Assembly: GCA_002737665.1 (NCBI GenBank)
Contig: NSIF01000007.1
Location: forward strand, 1 to 46,650
Length of the DNA stretch: 46,650 bases
Direction: 5' to 3'
Origin: Flavobacteriales bacterium
GTDB lineage: Bacteria; Bacteroidota; Bacteroidia; Palsa-965
A program made the translations under genes and the position numbers. Position 1 is the stretch's first letter. Every line of letters starts with the position of its first letter. Positions 33,389 through 41,903 of the stretch are shown here, in pieces. Under the pieces are notes generated by a model. It had not been told where the DNA came from. It ran no database searches and saw only the letters and a program-made list of their open reading frames with translations.

Positions 33389-34153
33389 TTAGGATTTCTT
33401 TTTAAATTGTTGAATGGCATTAATCGTAAATTCTGAAAGAACTAATTGGCCACTAATTCCTGCGCGTTCTATTAAAAGAGTATCCCAGTTTTCAGTTCCT
33501 TTCCAAGCTATTTTTTTTAGTTCAGCCATTGCATCTGGATTACTAGCTGCGAGCTTTTGGGCTAAGGAATTTACGGCTTCATCTAAATTTGCAATTGTCG
33601 CATGTACATCGGCATACATTCCAACGTTTTTTGCCCAATTTGCATCTCGCCAAGTTGTGGCATTAATTGCTAGACTTGTAAAAGCAGCCTTCCCGATTTT
33701 TCTTTCTACTGCAGGACCAACTACAAATGGACCAATTCCTACAGCCAGTTCTGAAAGTTTGACAGCTGCTGTATCCATCGCTATGGTATAATCGGCAGCA
33801 CAGGCAATGCCAACACCACCACCAACGGCTTTCCCTTGCACACGAGCAATAATAAATTTAGGAGCCGTTCGAATTGCGTTTATCACATGTGCAAATCCAG
33901 AAAAGAATTCCTTTCCAGTTTCAAAATCTTTTAAACTAATTAATTCGTCAAAGGAGGCCCCTGCGCAAAATGTTTGCTCACCTTCAGAACGCAGTACAAT
34001 CACTTTTACAGCTGGGTTATTGCCAAAGTTCGAGATTTCTTCTGCTAGTTTTCTTAAAAGATCACCGGGTAATGAATTGCTATGTGGGTGGTAAAAGGAA
34101 ATAGTTCCTATTCCCAATTCTAATTTACAAATTACTTTTCCTGCTTCGTTCAT
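33389..34153 (-). CDS. Enoyl-CoA hydratase/isomerase family protein
   Basis: A 254-residue crotonase-fold protein. The oxyanion-hole segments are EQTFCAGASFDELISL and GKAVGGGVGIACAADYTIA. The second catalytic Glu region is SELAVGIGPFVVGPAVERKIG; a Glu is present in LSELAVG, where hydratases of this family keep it. In style it resembles methylglutaconyl-CoA hydratase and PaaF/PaaG-type enzymes of amino-acid or phenylacetate breakdown, but which acyl-CoA it uses cannot be told. It stands alone on the minus strand, 91 bases beyond the anti-sigma gene. With paaZ (24395) it is the only other candidate for an aromatic degradation step in the window. Confidence 0.88.
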   Translation of the reverse strand: MNEAGKVICKLELGIGTISFYHPHSNSLPGDLLRKLAEEISNFGNNPAVKVIVLRSEGEQTFCAGASFDELISLKDFETGKEFFSGFAHVINAIRTAPKFIIARVQGKAVGGGVGIACAADYTIAMDTAAVKLSELAVGIGPFVVGPAVERKIGKAAFTSLAINATTWRDANWAKNVGMYADVHATIANLDEAVNSLAQKLAASNPDAMAELKKIAWKGTENWDTLLIERAGISGQLVLSEFTINAIQQFKKKS

Positions 34154-34244
34154 ACGCCAAATTTAAGCTTTGTTACGCGTTTATGAAATTTATTAGTACG
34201 TAATTTATTGTCTTCTTATTTTTTTGTTTTTTAAATGACTTTGA

Positions 34245-35321
34245 CTACTGTATTTTTTGTAATTCTTGTTCCGCTAAGGATTTATAATTTCCACCATTAG
34301 TTATTATTTTTTGAAGCATCATTTTTGCTTCCTCTTTTCGATTGAGTTGTATAAGTGCTCTTGATTTTTGCCATTCCGCATCTTGGTAATAACGATGCTT
34401 TGGATACTTTAATACTTCGTCAAAAAAATCTAACGAAGCGATAGCGTCTCCTTTACGGAGTATTTTAAAACCATTTTCATAACATAAATCAAGTTCTTTT
34501 TCTGATGGTTTTAATGGGAATAATTTTCCAGTGTCATTTTTAACACTGTCAGTTAATATCGCTAAAGTTGATTTAAATTCTGTGTCATTTGTATTATTCT
34601 CTTCTTTCTTTGTTTTTTCGCTTGCGATCGTAGCTGGACTATTCCTAGTTGATGGTGTGCTTTTGCTTTCTATTTTATTCGCCAATTTTTCGTTGCTTGC
34701 TTCTTCATTCAAAGTTGCTCCTTCTTCCGGTGCAGTTTCTTCAATGGCTACTGTTGGTTCATCAACTATTGTAATTGCTTGTTCTATATTGTTTTCTAAT
34801 CTTCCTGATTTATATGTTTCAATTTGTTTAGTTATTTTATCTTTAGTATCGGAAGTAACAGGTTTCAATCCTGCATCTGCTATTTGCGTATCAGTTTTAA
34901 TTAATGGATCAATTGTTGGTTTATGAACATCGTTCTTATTAGTATTTAACGCTATTTTAGAACGCCCACTTTCGTTTTGATTTTGTAATTTATTAATTAA
35001 AAAACCTAAGACGATAATAAGCACAAGACCTGCAGCGACTGAATAATATTTTATTTTATGATTAATAGAAATTATTTTTCGTGAGGCATTTGCTTCCGTT
35101 TCATTTAAAATTGAGCTCGTGTTGAAGGCCGAAACTTTACTGCGGTCTTTTAGCTTCGCTAGGCCTTCCATTGCATCGCTACACATTTCACAGTCCAGCA
35201 TGTGTTTTTCAATAGCGTGCATAGCTGAAGCATTCAATTTTATATCGATGTAATCGAAAATTTGAGATGCAGACAAACACTTGTCTTCAGGTTCTATATT
35301 GTTTTTATCTTTTTCAAACAT
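34245..35321 (-). CDS. Zinc-finger anti-sigma factor with C-terminal TPR-like domain
   Basis: A 358-residue membrane protein. The N-terminal cytosolic part has the anti-sigma zinc finger H40-x3-C44-x2-C47 (IEKHMLDCEMCSDAM), preceded by CLSASQIFDYID. A membrane helix follows at about 93-110 (YYSVAAGLVLIIVLGFLI), then a long Thr/Glu/Lys-rich, probably disordered periplasmic linker (about 115-260), and a C-terminal TPR/YbgF-like helical domain (about 262-358, FFDEVLKYPKHRYYQDAEWQ). It overlaps the sigma gene by 8 bases, the usual pairing for a cognate anti-sigma. The periplasmic TPR part could sense an envelope signal; that is inference. Confidence 0.88.
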   Translation of the reverse strand: MFEKDKNNIEPEDKCLSASQIFDYIDIKLNASAMHAIEKHMLDCEMCSDAMEGLAKLKDRSKVSAFNTSSILNETEANASRKIISINHKIKYYSVAAGLVLIIVLGFLINKLQNQNESGRSKIALNTNKNDVHKPTIDPLIKTDTQIADAGLKPVTSDTKDKITKQIETYKSGRLENNIEQAITIVDEPTVAIEETAPEEGATLNEEASNEKLANKIESKSTPSTRNSPATIASEKTKKEENNTNDTEFKSTLAILTDSVKNDTGKLFPLKPSEKELDLCYENGFKILRKGDAIASLDFFDEVLKYPKHRYYQDAEWQKSRALIQLNRKEEAKMMLQKIITNGGNYKSLAEQELQKIQ

Positions 35322-35901
35322 TTTTTCTGTTCATCATTAGGATTTTTAAATTGCGTTTTCCATTTTGAATGTAGCTTTTTACTTCGTTTAAAGAAAAGCC
35401 TGTTAGTGCTACAACTTCTTTATAACATTTTAATTCAAGGTAGAACAGTTCAAGGCAGCGACGTTGTTTTTCGTCAAGTTCTTCCAACTTGTTTTCCATT
35501 GCTCTTAGTTGATATTCTGTTTCAGTTATACCTTGTTGATGCATCGATAAGTCGGATTCCATACTTACACTTAAATCTTTATGCATTTCCACCTCCTTGG
35601 CTCTTTTGTTTTTTCTGCTTCTGATAAACATCAAGCACTCGTTTTTTGAAACGGTGTAAAGCCAAGACTTAAATTGAATAATATCATGTCGATGTAAATC
35701 TTTAAGAAGTTTTTCAAAAACTTGCATTTGTACGTCTTGACTTTCATCTTCGTCAGCAAGGTATTTCATACAAACTCCATATACCAAATGCTTATAGCGA
35801 ATAAAAAGTTCCCCTACACAGCTTTTTTCACCAGTCTCTTTAAAGCAATTGACTAGCTCTTGGTCTGATAAATTATTTTTATGTGAGGAGGATTTTGTCA
35901 C
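35314..35901 (-). CDS. ECF RNA polymerase sigma factor
   Basis: A 195-residue sigma-70-family factor of the ECF group. Region 2 spans LFIRYKHLVYGVCMKYLADE and the -10-binding helix DVQMQVFEKLLKDLH followed by FKSWLYTVSKNECLMFIRSR; region 4 is LEELDEKQRRCLELFYLELK with helix-turn-helix CYKEVVALTGFSLNEVKSYI and QNGKRNLK. A charged linker (about 100-130) joins them. It is followed, with an 8-base overlap, by its probable anti-sigma gene. The gene facing it across 144 bases encodes a large secreted repeat protein, which is a likely member of its regulon, along with the sigma itself. Confidence 0.93.
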   Translation of the reverse strand: MTKSSSHKNNLSDQELVNCFKETGEKSCVGELFIRYKHLVYGVCMKYLADEDESQDVQMQVFEKLLKDLHRHDIIQFKSWLYTVSKNECLMFIRSRKNKRAKEVEMHKDLSVSMESDLSMHQQGITETEYQLRAMENKLEELDEKQRRCLELFYLELKCYKEVVALTGFSLNEVKSYIQNGKRNLKILMMNRKNV

Positions 35902-35974
35902 TTTGATTTTCTATACGAAGGTAATGATTCGTTTTTCTTTCTTCTATTAAATTGTTGAAATTCAGATGTTTTGT

Positions 35975-35996
35975 ATGTAATTTTACATGTAATTTT
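35975..35996. promoter_or_regulatory. Repeated palindromic motif between the sigma gene and the secreted repeat-protein gene
   Basis: The 10-base sequence ATGTAATTTT occurs twice in a row with a 12-base period (35975-35984 and 35987-35996). The first copy with the next bases forms ATGTAA-TT-TTACAT, and the junction holds the perfect palindrome TTACATGTAA. It lies about 50 bases before the ATG at 36046 and about 75 before the sigma start, a suitable place for an operator or an ECF promoter. Confidence 0.4.
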
Positions 35997-36045
35997 TTTC
36001 GGCACGATTAATGTAAATTGCTGGAATAGCATTTTAAATTTTATT

Positions 36046-38676
36046 ATGAAAAGATTTTTTACATTCCTATCTATTTTTACTTTACTAAACAGCTTGAACG
36101 CGCAAGCGCCTGCAAAGAACACTGCTGCTTCAAGTCGCCCGTTATGGGTAGGACTTGATTTTGGTGGAACTTGGCAAACTAGTGATATGAAACCTCAAGC
36201 TGGTATTGGTTGGGGAATCACATTGTCAAGGTATTCTAAGCTCGATAAAAAAGGACCACTTTATTATGGATGGCGTTTCCGTTTTCTTGATGGTAGAAGT
36301 TATGGTTATAATTATCATCGACTTTATGGGCTGGATGCAGATCCCGTTTTAAGTGCTGGCGCTACTAATTACCATACGCCAACAGCTACTAATGATGGTT
36401 ATGTTTTTAGCAATTATAAATTTCGTTTCGATGAATTTGCTGGTGAGTTTATTGTTGGTTGTAATGGACTTCGAAAGCGAGGCATTCTTCTTTACGGTTT
36501 TGGTGGACTTGGTTTTACACATTGGCGAACAATGACCAACCAATTAGATGCTAATGCTAATAAGTATGATTATTCAACTATAAGCACATCAGGAAATGAT
36601 GATAAAGTTCAAGCTGAGTTGGAAACAATTTGGAATAATGGAAATTATGAAACAGTAGCACACGGTAGTGTTTCTTCAGGTCAGTGGGGATTAATGCCTT
36701 CGCTTGGTTTTGGCATGGGATATGAATTTGCCAATTCATTTGCAGTTGGTTTTGAACATCGAACAACTTGGGCACTTAATGATTTTATCGATGGTTCAAA
36801 TCATTTATCCAATAGTTTATCAACTGGTTCAAACGATTTGTATCACTACGACGGGGTATTTATTCGTTGGACTTTTGGTAGCAATTCTACTACTGATAAT
36901 TCAAACACAGCAAATACACCACGTCCCCCAAATCCTAACAATTTTCCAAATAATAATCCTACACCTCCTCCTATAAATACAATTACGAATACAACTGTAC
37001 CAGAAACAACTTATCCAGCTAATTATAATCAAACGACTGGCCCACCACCAAGTGTTAATTTTCAAGTTCCAAGTGTCAACCCATATACTGCAACTGTTCC
37101 ATCTCAACAGCTTGTTATACAAGTTTTGAATATTACAGCTTCCAACCAAATTAGTTTGCTTGTAAATAATCAAGCGAATTCAAATTTTAGTTTCAATGCA
37201 AGTACAAATACAATGGTGCTCACTGCTAATTTTCAAAATGGCACCAATGTTTATCAAGTTACGGCTGCCAATCAATTTGGAAGTGCTAATGATATACAAA
37301 CAATTAATTATGGAGCTCCTTCTGTTCATCCCACTTCTTCATTACCGCCACAGGTAACAATTACCAACCCTGCCGCAAATCCATTTACATCTTTAGTACC
37401 GACACTGTCTGTAGTTGCAACCGTATTGAATGTTACAACAGTAGCGAATGTGCAGGTGCGTAGAAATGGAATTTCAGTATCCAATTTTTCATTTGATCCA
37501 AATTCTCATATAGTTACAGTTCCTGCAAGTCTTTCTGTTGGAAGTAATTTGTATGAAGTAATTGGGTCGAATAATTTTGGAAGCGCTTCGGATAATGTGA
37601 CACTAATTTATAATCCGGTTGTTGCTCCTTTGCCTCCTGTCGTCACCATTACAAGTCCAGTATCATGTCCGTATTCTGTAAAAACTGTTGTCAATTCAAT
37701 TCATGCAAATATTACCAATGTTACTACAGCTAACCAAGTGTCTATTGTATTCAATAACCAACCCATTACACAATTTACTTTTTTGAACAATGGTTTAAAT
37801 TCTTCAGTCAAGTTTGATGTTACATTACTGCCAGGTTCGAATCCATTCACCGTTACAGGAACAAATGCTGTAGGGAGCAACACTAAATCTTGTGCACTTA
37901 TTTTAAAGTCCATCCAAGCACCTCCTGCTGAAGTTCCTCCAACGGTGACTATTCTTACACCATCCGCTAATCCTCATATAAGCACAACATCTACTTTTGT
38001 TGTGGTTGCAGAAGTGATGAATGTCACTTTGGCGAATCAGATTACAGTCAAAACATTGGCAGGAACCAACGTTCCATTTACATTTAATTTATCAACGCAT
38101 GCGGTGACCTTTACTGCAAATCTTCTCAATGGATCTAATTATTATAATGTAACTGCTACAAATTCTGCCGGTACTGCAAGTGATAATACTACAATTAATT
38201 ATGTAGCAACAATACCAAGTTCAAATCCCGCTCCTGTTACTCCTGATATTATTAATAATAACCAAGCTACTATAAGTCCGGTTATAATTATTTTGATAAG
38301 TCCAGCTGCTGCATCTTCTGCATCCAGTAATCAGACTTTACCTGTAAGCATGACTGTAAATGGTATTAATGCTTCAAACGAAATTAGAGTTCGTGTGAAT
38401 GGTGCATTGCTTTCTAATTTTGCTTACAACAATTCAACACATTTACTTACGTTTAATGCCAATTTAACTGTGGGGGGAAATACTATTGAAGTTCGTGCAC
38501 AAAATTCGAGTGGAATTGCAACACAAGTGCTTACAGTTACTTATGCTGCACCGGTTCGAAAGCCCACACCCAAAACCAACACACCTAAAACGACTCCAAC
38601 CAAAACCAACACACCCAAAAATACTTCGAAGACAATAGAAACTCCTAAAGTGATTAGTAAACCAAAATTACTTTAA
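36046..38676 (+). CDS. Secreted protein: N-terminal outer-membrane beta-barrel-like domain and five Ig-like repeats
   Basis: The frame is open from 35971 but the start is ATG 36046, which begins a signal peptide (MKRFFTFLSIFTLLNSLNAQ). The 876-residue product has a glycine- and aromatic-rich domain (about 30-278) with alternating amphipathic strands and an aromatic end VFIRWTFG, like a small beta barrel; a Pro/Asn/Thr linker (280-333); five Ig-like repeats of about 90 residues (334-423, 434-523, 530-620, 631-720, 743-834); and a basic Pro/Thr/Lys tail (838-876, with repeated TNTPK). No T9SS C-terminal domain and no OmpA domain are seen. It is divergent from the ECF sigma and anti-sigma pair, which may control it. 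I cannot name the family or function. Confidence 0.8.
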   Translation: MKRFFTFLSIFTLLNSLNAQAPAKNTAASSRPLWVGLDFGGTWQTSDMKPQAGIGWGITLSRYSKLDKKGPLYYGWRFRFLDGRSYGYNYHRLYGLDADPVLSAGATNYHTPTATNDGYVFSNYKFRFDEFAGEFIVGCNGLRKRGILLYGFGGLGFTHWRTMTNQLDANANKYDYSTISTSGNDDKVQAELETIWNNGNYETVAHGSVSSGQWGLMPSLGFGMGYEFANSFAVGFEHRTTWALNDFIDGSNHLSNSLSTGSNDLYHYDGVFIRWTFGSNSTTDNSNTANTPRPPNPNNFPNNNPTPPPINTITNTTVPETTYPANYNQTTGPPPSVNFQVPSVNPYTATVPSQQLVIQVLNITASNQISLLVNNQANSNFSFNASTNTMVLTANFQNGTNVYQVTAANQFGSANDIQTINYGAPSVHPTSSLPPQVTITNPAANPFTSLVPTLSVVATVLNVTTVANVQVRRNGISVSNFSFDPNSHIVTVPASLSVGSNLYEVIGSNNFGSASDNVTLIYNPVVAPLPPVVTITSPVSCPYSVKTVVNSIHANITNVTTANQVSIVFNNQPITQFTFLNNGLNSSVKFDVTLLPGSNPFTVTGTNAVGSNTKSCALILKSIQAPPAEVPPTVTILTPSANPHISTTSTFVVVAEVMNVTLANQITVKTLAGTNVPFTFNLSTHAVTFTANLLNGSNYYNVTATNSAGTASDNTTINYVATIPSSNPAPVTPDIINNNQATISPVIIILISPAAASSASSNQTLPVSMTVNGINASNEIRVRVNGALLSNFAYNNSTHLLTFNANLTVGGNTIEVRAQNSSGIATQVLTVTYAAPVRKPTPKTNTPKTTPTKTNTPKNTSKTIETPKVISKPKLL
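37045..38547 (+). repeat. Five tandem Ig-like repeat units
   Basis: Units of about 270-300 bases coding the pattern P-P-x-V-T-I-x-x-P-x-A-N-P, then V-x-A-x-V-x-N-V-T-x-A-N-Q-(I/V)-x-V, F-x-F-(N/D)-x-x-(S/T)-x-x-V-T, and L-x-x-G-x-N-x-Y-x-V-T-(A/G)-x-N-x-x-G-x-A. Unit 3 is the most diverged and contains two extra cysteines (C541, C616). Copies differ at many positions, so the duplication is not recent. Confidence 0.82.
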
Positions 38677-38684
38677 TTCATTTT

Positions 38685-39719
38685 TTATCGAACTAATATT
38701 CTTGCTTCACCTCGTTTAACTAGTTTACCAAAGCATTCTAATTGCAATCCAATAGATTCAGCAACGCTAATAAATTCATTTTCGTTTCCTTGTTCTACTG
38801 CCACTAATAATCCTCCGCTGGTTTGCGGGTCGCAAAGAATGGATCTCTTGTATTCATCGACACCTTCAATACCATTTCCGTACGATTCCCAATTCCGTTT
38901 TGTTCCTCCAGGCATGCTACCTTGAGAAATGTAAAAATCAATATTTGTAAGTTTTGGAACTTTTGAGAATTCAATTTCTGCTGATAGATTACTTCCATCC
39001 ACCATTTCACCAAGGTGACCGAGCAAACCGAATCCTGTTACATCTGTCATCGCTTTTACATATGATAATTTTCCGAAAGTTTCTCCTGGTTTATTTAATG
39101 TCAGCATAGTTTGTAATGCTTGATCAAAATCTTCGGGCTTGACAATACCCCTTTTTTGTGCTGTGGTAAAAATACCAACACCAATTGGTTTTGTTAGAAA
39201 AAGCGAACAACCTTCTGTCGCTGTTGAATTTTGTTTCAAATTGCTTATCAGTATTTCGCCAGTTACAGCTAAACCAAATAGCGGTTCTTCATTATCGATG
39301 CTATGTCCACCTGCTAATGTTATTCCTGCATCAGCACATATTCTTCTTGCACCTTCTAATACTTTTCCAGCTAATTCAGCAGGAATTTTATTGATTGGCC
39401 ATCCTAAAATTGCAACGGCCATCATTGGAGTTCCTCCCATAGCGTACACATCGCTGATTGCATTTACAGATGCAATTCTTCCAAAATCGAAGGCGTCATC
39501 AACAATGGGCATAAAAAAATCTGTCGTTGAAATAATGGCTCGTCCATTTCCAATGTCAAAAACAGCGGCATCATCTTTTTTATCATGACCAACTAATAAA
39601 CGTGGATCATTTTCGATATTTATTTTTGAACTTTGTAAAATAGAATCAAGGACTGCAGGCGCAATTTTGCAACCACATCCAGCACCATGCGAGAATTGTG
39701 TGAGTTTAATTTCTGTCAT
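38685..39719 (-). CDS. selD: Selenide, water dikinase SelD
   Basis: A 344-residue enzyme making selenophosphate from selenide and ATP. The active-site stretch is FSHGAGCGCKIAPAVLDSI: C15 and K18 match the catalytic Cys17 and Lys20 of E. coli, so the cysteine form and not the selenocysteine form is used. Further marks: DDAAVFDIGNGRAIISTTDF, FGRIASVNAISDVYAMGGTP, DVTGFGLLGHLGEM and CDPQTSGGLLVAV. It follows mnmH by 29 bases on the same strand, so the selenophosphate is most likely used to make 2-selenouridine in tRNA. No selA or selB is in the window. It converges on the repeat-protein gene with 8 bases between. Confidence 0.95.
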   Translation of the reverse strand: MTEIKLTQFSHGAGCGCKIAPAVLDSILQSSKINIENDPRLLVGHDKKDDAAVFDIGNGRAIISTTDFFMPIVDDAFDFGRIASVNAISDVYAMGGTPMMAVAILGWPINKIPAELAGKVLEGARRICADAGITLAGGHSIDNEEPLFGLAVTGEILISNLKQNSTATEGCSLFLTKPIGVGIFTTAQKRGIVKPEDFDQALQTMLTLNKPGETFGKLSYVKAMTDVTGFGLLGHLGEMVDGSNLSAEIEFSKVPKLTNIDFYISQGSMPGGTKRNWESYGNGIEGVDEYKRSILCDPQTSGGLLVAVEQGNENEFISVAESIGLQLECFGKLVKRGEARILVR

Positions 39720-39748
39720 AATCGAATTTGATAATTTTGGATGTATAG

Positions 39749-40786
39749 TTATAGTATTTCGAAATTATTTTTTGCTATTTCTAAAATTAAATTCGTATTT
39801 TTTTCATTGTCTCCATCCTCACATGGTATAAAAATAACACCTTTATAATTTCTTTGATTTTGAGGATAATCATATGCTTTATCGTAGTAAAATAAAGTTA
39901 TCCTAACAATTTCAGCAAGGTTATTGTTTTCTAAAGCTTCAATTGCTTGCTGCGTGGCGAGTCCACCGAGTCGCTTTTGAATTCGTAAAACCGCGGCCAA
40001 TAAAAATTCTTTTGGAAAATGTCCATAGTCTTTAACCAATCGATTGACACGAATTTCTAATGGAATTTGCAAACGGTAACATGTTGCATTTACTTTTAAT
40101 TGAAAAAGAGGTTTTGGAATAAAAACGCGCCCAATACTTTGCGATTCGTCTTCTACCCAAATTCTTTTTGAGGAATCAAATTTTTGTAGCTGATCATAAA
40201 TAATATTTTCAAATTGTTCTGTTGTGGGCTGAGGCAATTGTCCCAAAGCGCCAAAAGATGAACCTCTGTGGTTTGCTATTTCTTCGAAGTCTAGAACCTG
40301 TTCGCCTTTTTTTCTTAAGCAATTTAGAATTTCTGTTTTTCCTGAGCCTGTTTCACCACCAATGACACGAAAATCATAATTATGTGAAAAGCTTTCCAGC
40401 ACATGTTGTCGGAATACCTTATAGCCACCCGTTAACAACATTGCCTCAAGTCCCGCTTTTTCAAATAATTCGGCCATGGAAGAGCTTCTTAATCCTCCTC
40501 TCCAACAGTGAACCAAAATCTTCCCATCAACAGCCAATTTTTGAGCTTGTAATACAAAATCTGATAATTTTGGCTCAACGTATTCATATCCTTTTGCCAT
40601 AGCAAGGTCTTTCCCTTTCTGCTTATAAATGATACCTATAGCAGCGCGCTCTTCATTTGTAAATAATGGCATATTACATGCCGAAGGAATATGGCCCGAT
40701 TCGAATTCAATAGGGGATCGAACGTCCAAAATAGGCGCATTTTTGGACAGTTCTAAAAATTTATAGATGTCGATAGATTGCGCCAT
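39749..40786 (-). CDS. mnmH: tRNA 2-selenouridine synthase MnmH (SelU)
   Basis: A 345-residue enzyme that replaces the sulfur of 2-thiouridine at wobble position 34 of tRNA for Lys, Glu and Gln with selenium, via a geranylated intermediate. The N-terminal rhodanese domain has active-site C94 in VHCWRGGLRSSSMAEL and DVRSPIEFESGHIP; the C-terminal part has a P-loop GGETGSGKT (143-151). It is first in mnmH-selD. It is divergent from rpsT: a TATTTTTG box on its strand at 40843-40836 with TTTG 16 bases upstream may be its promoter, overlapping that of rpsT, but the spacing is short. It depends on 2-thiolation and modifies the same base as MnmD (10227). Confidence 0.95.
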   Translation of the reverse strand: MAQSIDIYKFLELSKNAPILDVRSPIEFESGHIPSACNMPLFTNEERAAIGIIYKQKGKDLAMAKGYEYVEPKLSDFVLQAQKLAVDGKILVHCWRGGLRSSSMAELFEKAGLEAMLLTGGYKVFRQHVLESFSHNYDFRVIGGETGSGKTEILNCLRKKGEQVLDFEEIANHRGSSFGALGQLPQPTTEQFENIIYDQLQKFDSSKRIWVEDESQSIGRVFIPKPLFQLKVNATCYRLQIPLEIRVNRLVKDYGHFPKEFLLAAVLRIQKRLGGLATQQAIEALENNNLAEIVRITLFYYDKAYDYPQNQRNYKGVIFIPCEDGDNEKNTNLILEIAKNNFEIL

Positions 40787-40799
40787 TTATTGATTGATG

Positions 40800-40829
40800 T
40801 TTGATTTTTAAGAAAAAGCACTATATTTG
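40800..40829 (+). promoter_or_regulatory. Promoter of rpsT
   Basis: TTTG (40800-40803), 18 bases, TATATTTG (40822-40829): full match to the Bacteroidota consensus. The transcript would begin near 40836 and have a leader of about 20 AT-rich bases without a Shine-Dalgarno sequence. This is the clearest promoter in the window. Confidence 0.7.
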
Positions 40830-40855
40830 CACCCTCAAAAATAAACAATACAACG

Positions 40856-41113
40856 ATGGCAAATCATAAATCTTCACTGAAACGTATTCGTTCAAACGAT
40901 GCAAAACGTATTACGAACCGTTACCAGGCGAAAACTACCCGCACAATTCTTAAGAAAATTCGTGAGGAAAAGGACCCAAAGGTAGCTGCAGCTGCACTTC
41001 CAAAGGTTATTTCAATGCTTGATAAACTTGCAAAGAAAAATGTTATTCATAAGAATAAAGCTTCTAACATTAAGTCTAAACTAACTAAAAGTATTTCTAA
41101 AATAGGGAAATAG
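40856..41113 (+). CDS. rpsT: 30S ribosomal protein S20
   Basis: An 85-residue, very basic primary 16S rRNA-binding protein of the small subunit, placed at the bottom of the body where it binds helix 9/44. The family start ANHKSSLKRIRSNDAKRITN and the end VIHKNKASNIKSKLTKSISK are plain. Length is normal. It has a strong promoter and a strong terminator of its own, so it is expressed mainly as a single-gene transcript, as usual for this gene. Confidence 0.96.
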   Translation: MANHKSSLKRIRSNDAKRITNRYQAKTTRTILKKIREEKDPKVAAAALPKVISMLDKLAKKNVIHKNKASNIKSKLTKSISKIGK

Positions 41114-41137
41114 TTTTTGTTTCAAATCTTATTATTC

Positions 41138-41168
41138 AACACTGCTCTAAAAGGCAGTGTTTTTTTTT
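41138..41168 (+). terminator. Intrinsic terminator of rpsT
   Basis: Perfect 8-base stem AACACTGC (41138-41145) and GCAGTGTT (41154-41161) with an 8-base loop, followed directly by a run of T (41160-41168). It lies 24 bases after the rpsT stop and only about 21 bases before the radC start. Confidence 0.9.
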
Positions 41169-41189
41169 ACCCTTTTATCCAATTTTCAA

Positions 41190-41888
41190 ATGTATGCACC
41201 TCTTAAATTATCTATAAAGTCCTGGGCTGAAGGCGATCGGCCAAGAGAAAAATTAGTTAATAAAGGAAGATCGGCATTATCTGATGCAGAATTAATTGCC
41301 ATTCTGATTGGCTCAGGGAGTAGAAACGAGTCGGCTGTGGAGCTCTCAAAGAGAATTTTAAACACTATAGATAATAAACTTGAATGTTTAGCGCGTTTGG
41401 GAATAAATGAATTAAAGGAGTTTTCTGGAATGGGCGAAGCTAAGGCCTTGAGTATTATTGCTGCATTGGAGTTAGGACGTCGAAGATCATCTTCTATTAT
41501 TGATTCTGATTCAATGAGAATCAAGTCGAGCAACGATGCTTATTGTCTTTTTCGTTCTGAATTGGATGATTTACAACAAGAAGAATTTTGGATGTTGCTA
41601 CTAAATCGCTCTAATGTTGTTATTAAGAAGGTTCAGGTAAGCCGTGGAGGCCTGAGTTCTACAATTGTAGATCCAAAAGTTGTGTTTAAGATTGCGCTTT
41701 CAAATATGGCAACTGGTATACTATTAGGCCATAATCATCCCTCTGGACTAGTGAATCCAAGTGAAGAGGACCGTCGCCTTACTAAGCGACTTAAAGAGGG
41801 TGCAAATTTGCTTGACCTTGTAATTTTAGATCATATTATTGTGGGAGCGAATACATACTTTAGCTTTGCAGACGAAGGATTGTTATAG
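41190..41888 (+). CDS. radC: RadC family (JAMM/MPN+) protein
   Basis: The frame is open from 41157 but the start is ATG 41190 (MYAPLKLSIKSWAEGDRPRE), which gives the family N-terminus; the earlier region is terminator sequence. The 232-residue protein has a helix-hairpin-helix region (ELKEFSGMGEAKALSIIAAL) and the JAMM metal motif in LLGHNHPSGLVNPSEED with the upstream Glu in the E-E-F-W-M-L-L-L-N strand. Despite its name, no DNA repair function is firmly established for RadC. It is the first gene of a same-direction run reaching the window end, 15 bases before wecB. It has no obvious promoter, because the rpsT terminator lies immediately upstream. Confidence 0.92.
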   Translation: MYAPLKLSIKSWAEGDRPREKLVNKGRSALSDAELIAILIGSGSRNESAVELSKRILNTIDNKLECLARLGINELKEFSGMGEAKALSIIAALELGRRRSSSIIDSDSMRIKSSNDAYCLFRSELDDLQQEEFWMLLLNRSNVVIKKVQVSRGGLSSTIVDPKVVFKIALSNMATGILLGHNHPSGLVNPSEEDRRLTKRLKEGANLLDLVILDHIIVGANTYFSFADEGLL

Positions 41889-41903
41889 TCCATTCTATAA
41901 ACT

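Noticed and set aside
35971-36045. In-frame N-terminal extension of the Ig-repeat protein (start at 35971).
   Set aside because: The signal peptide begins at ATG 36046, and the upstream 25 codons overlap the repeated motif and do not look coding.
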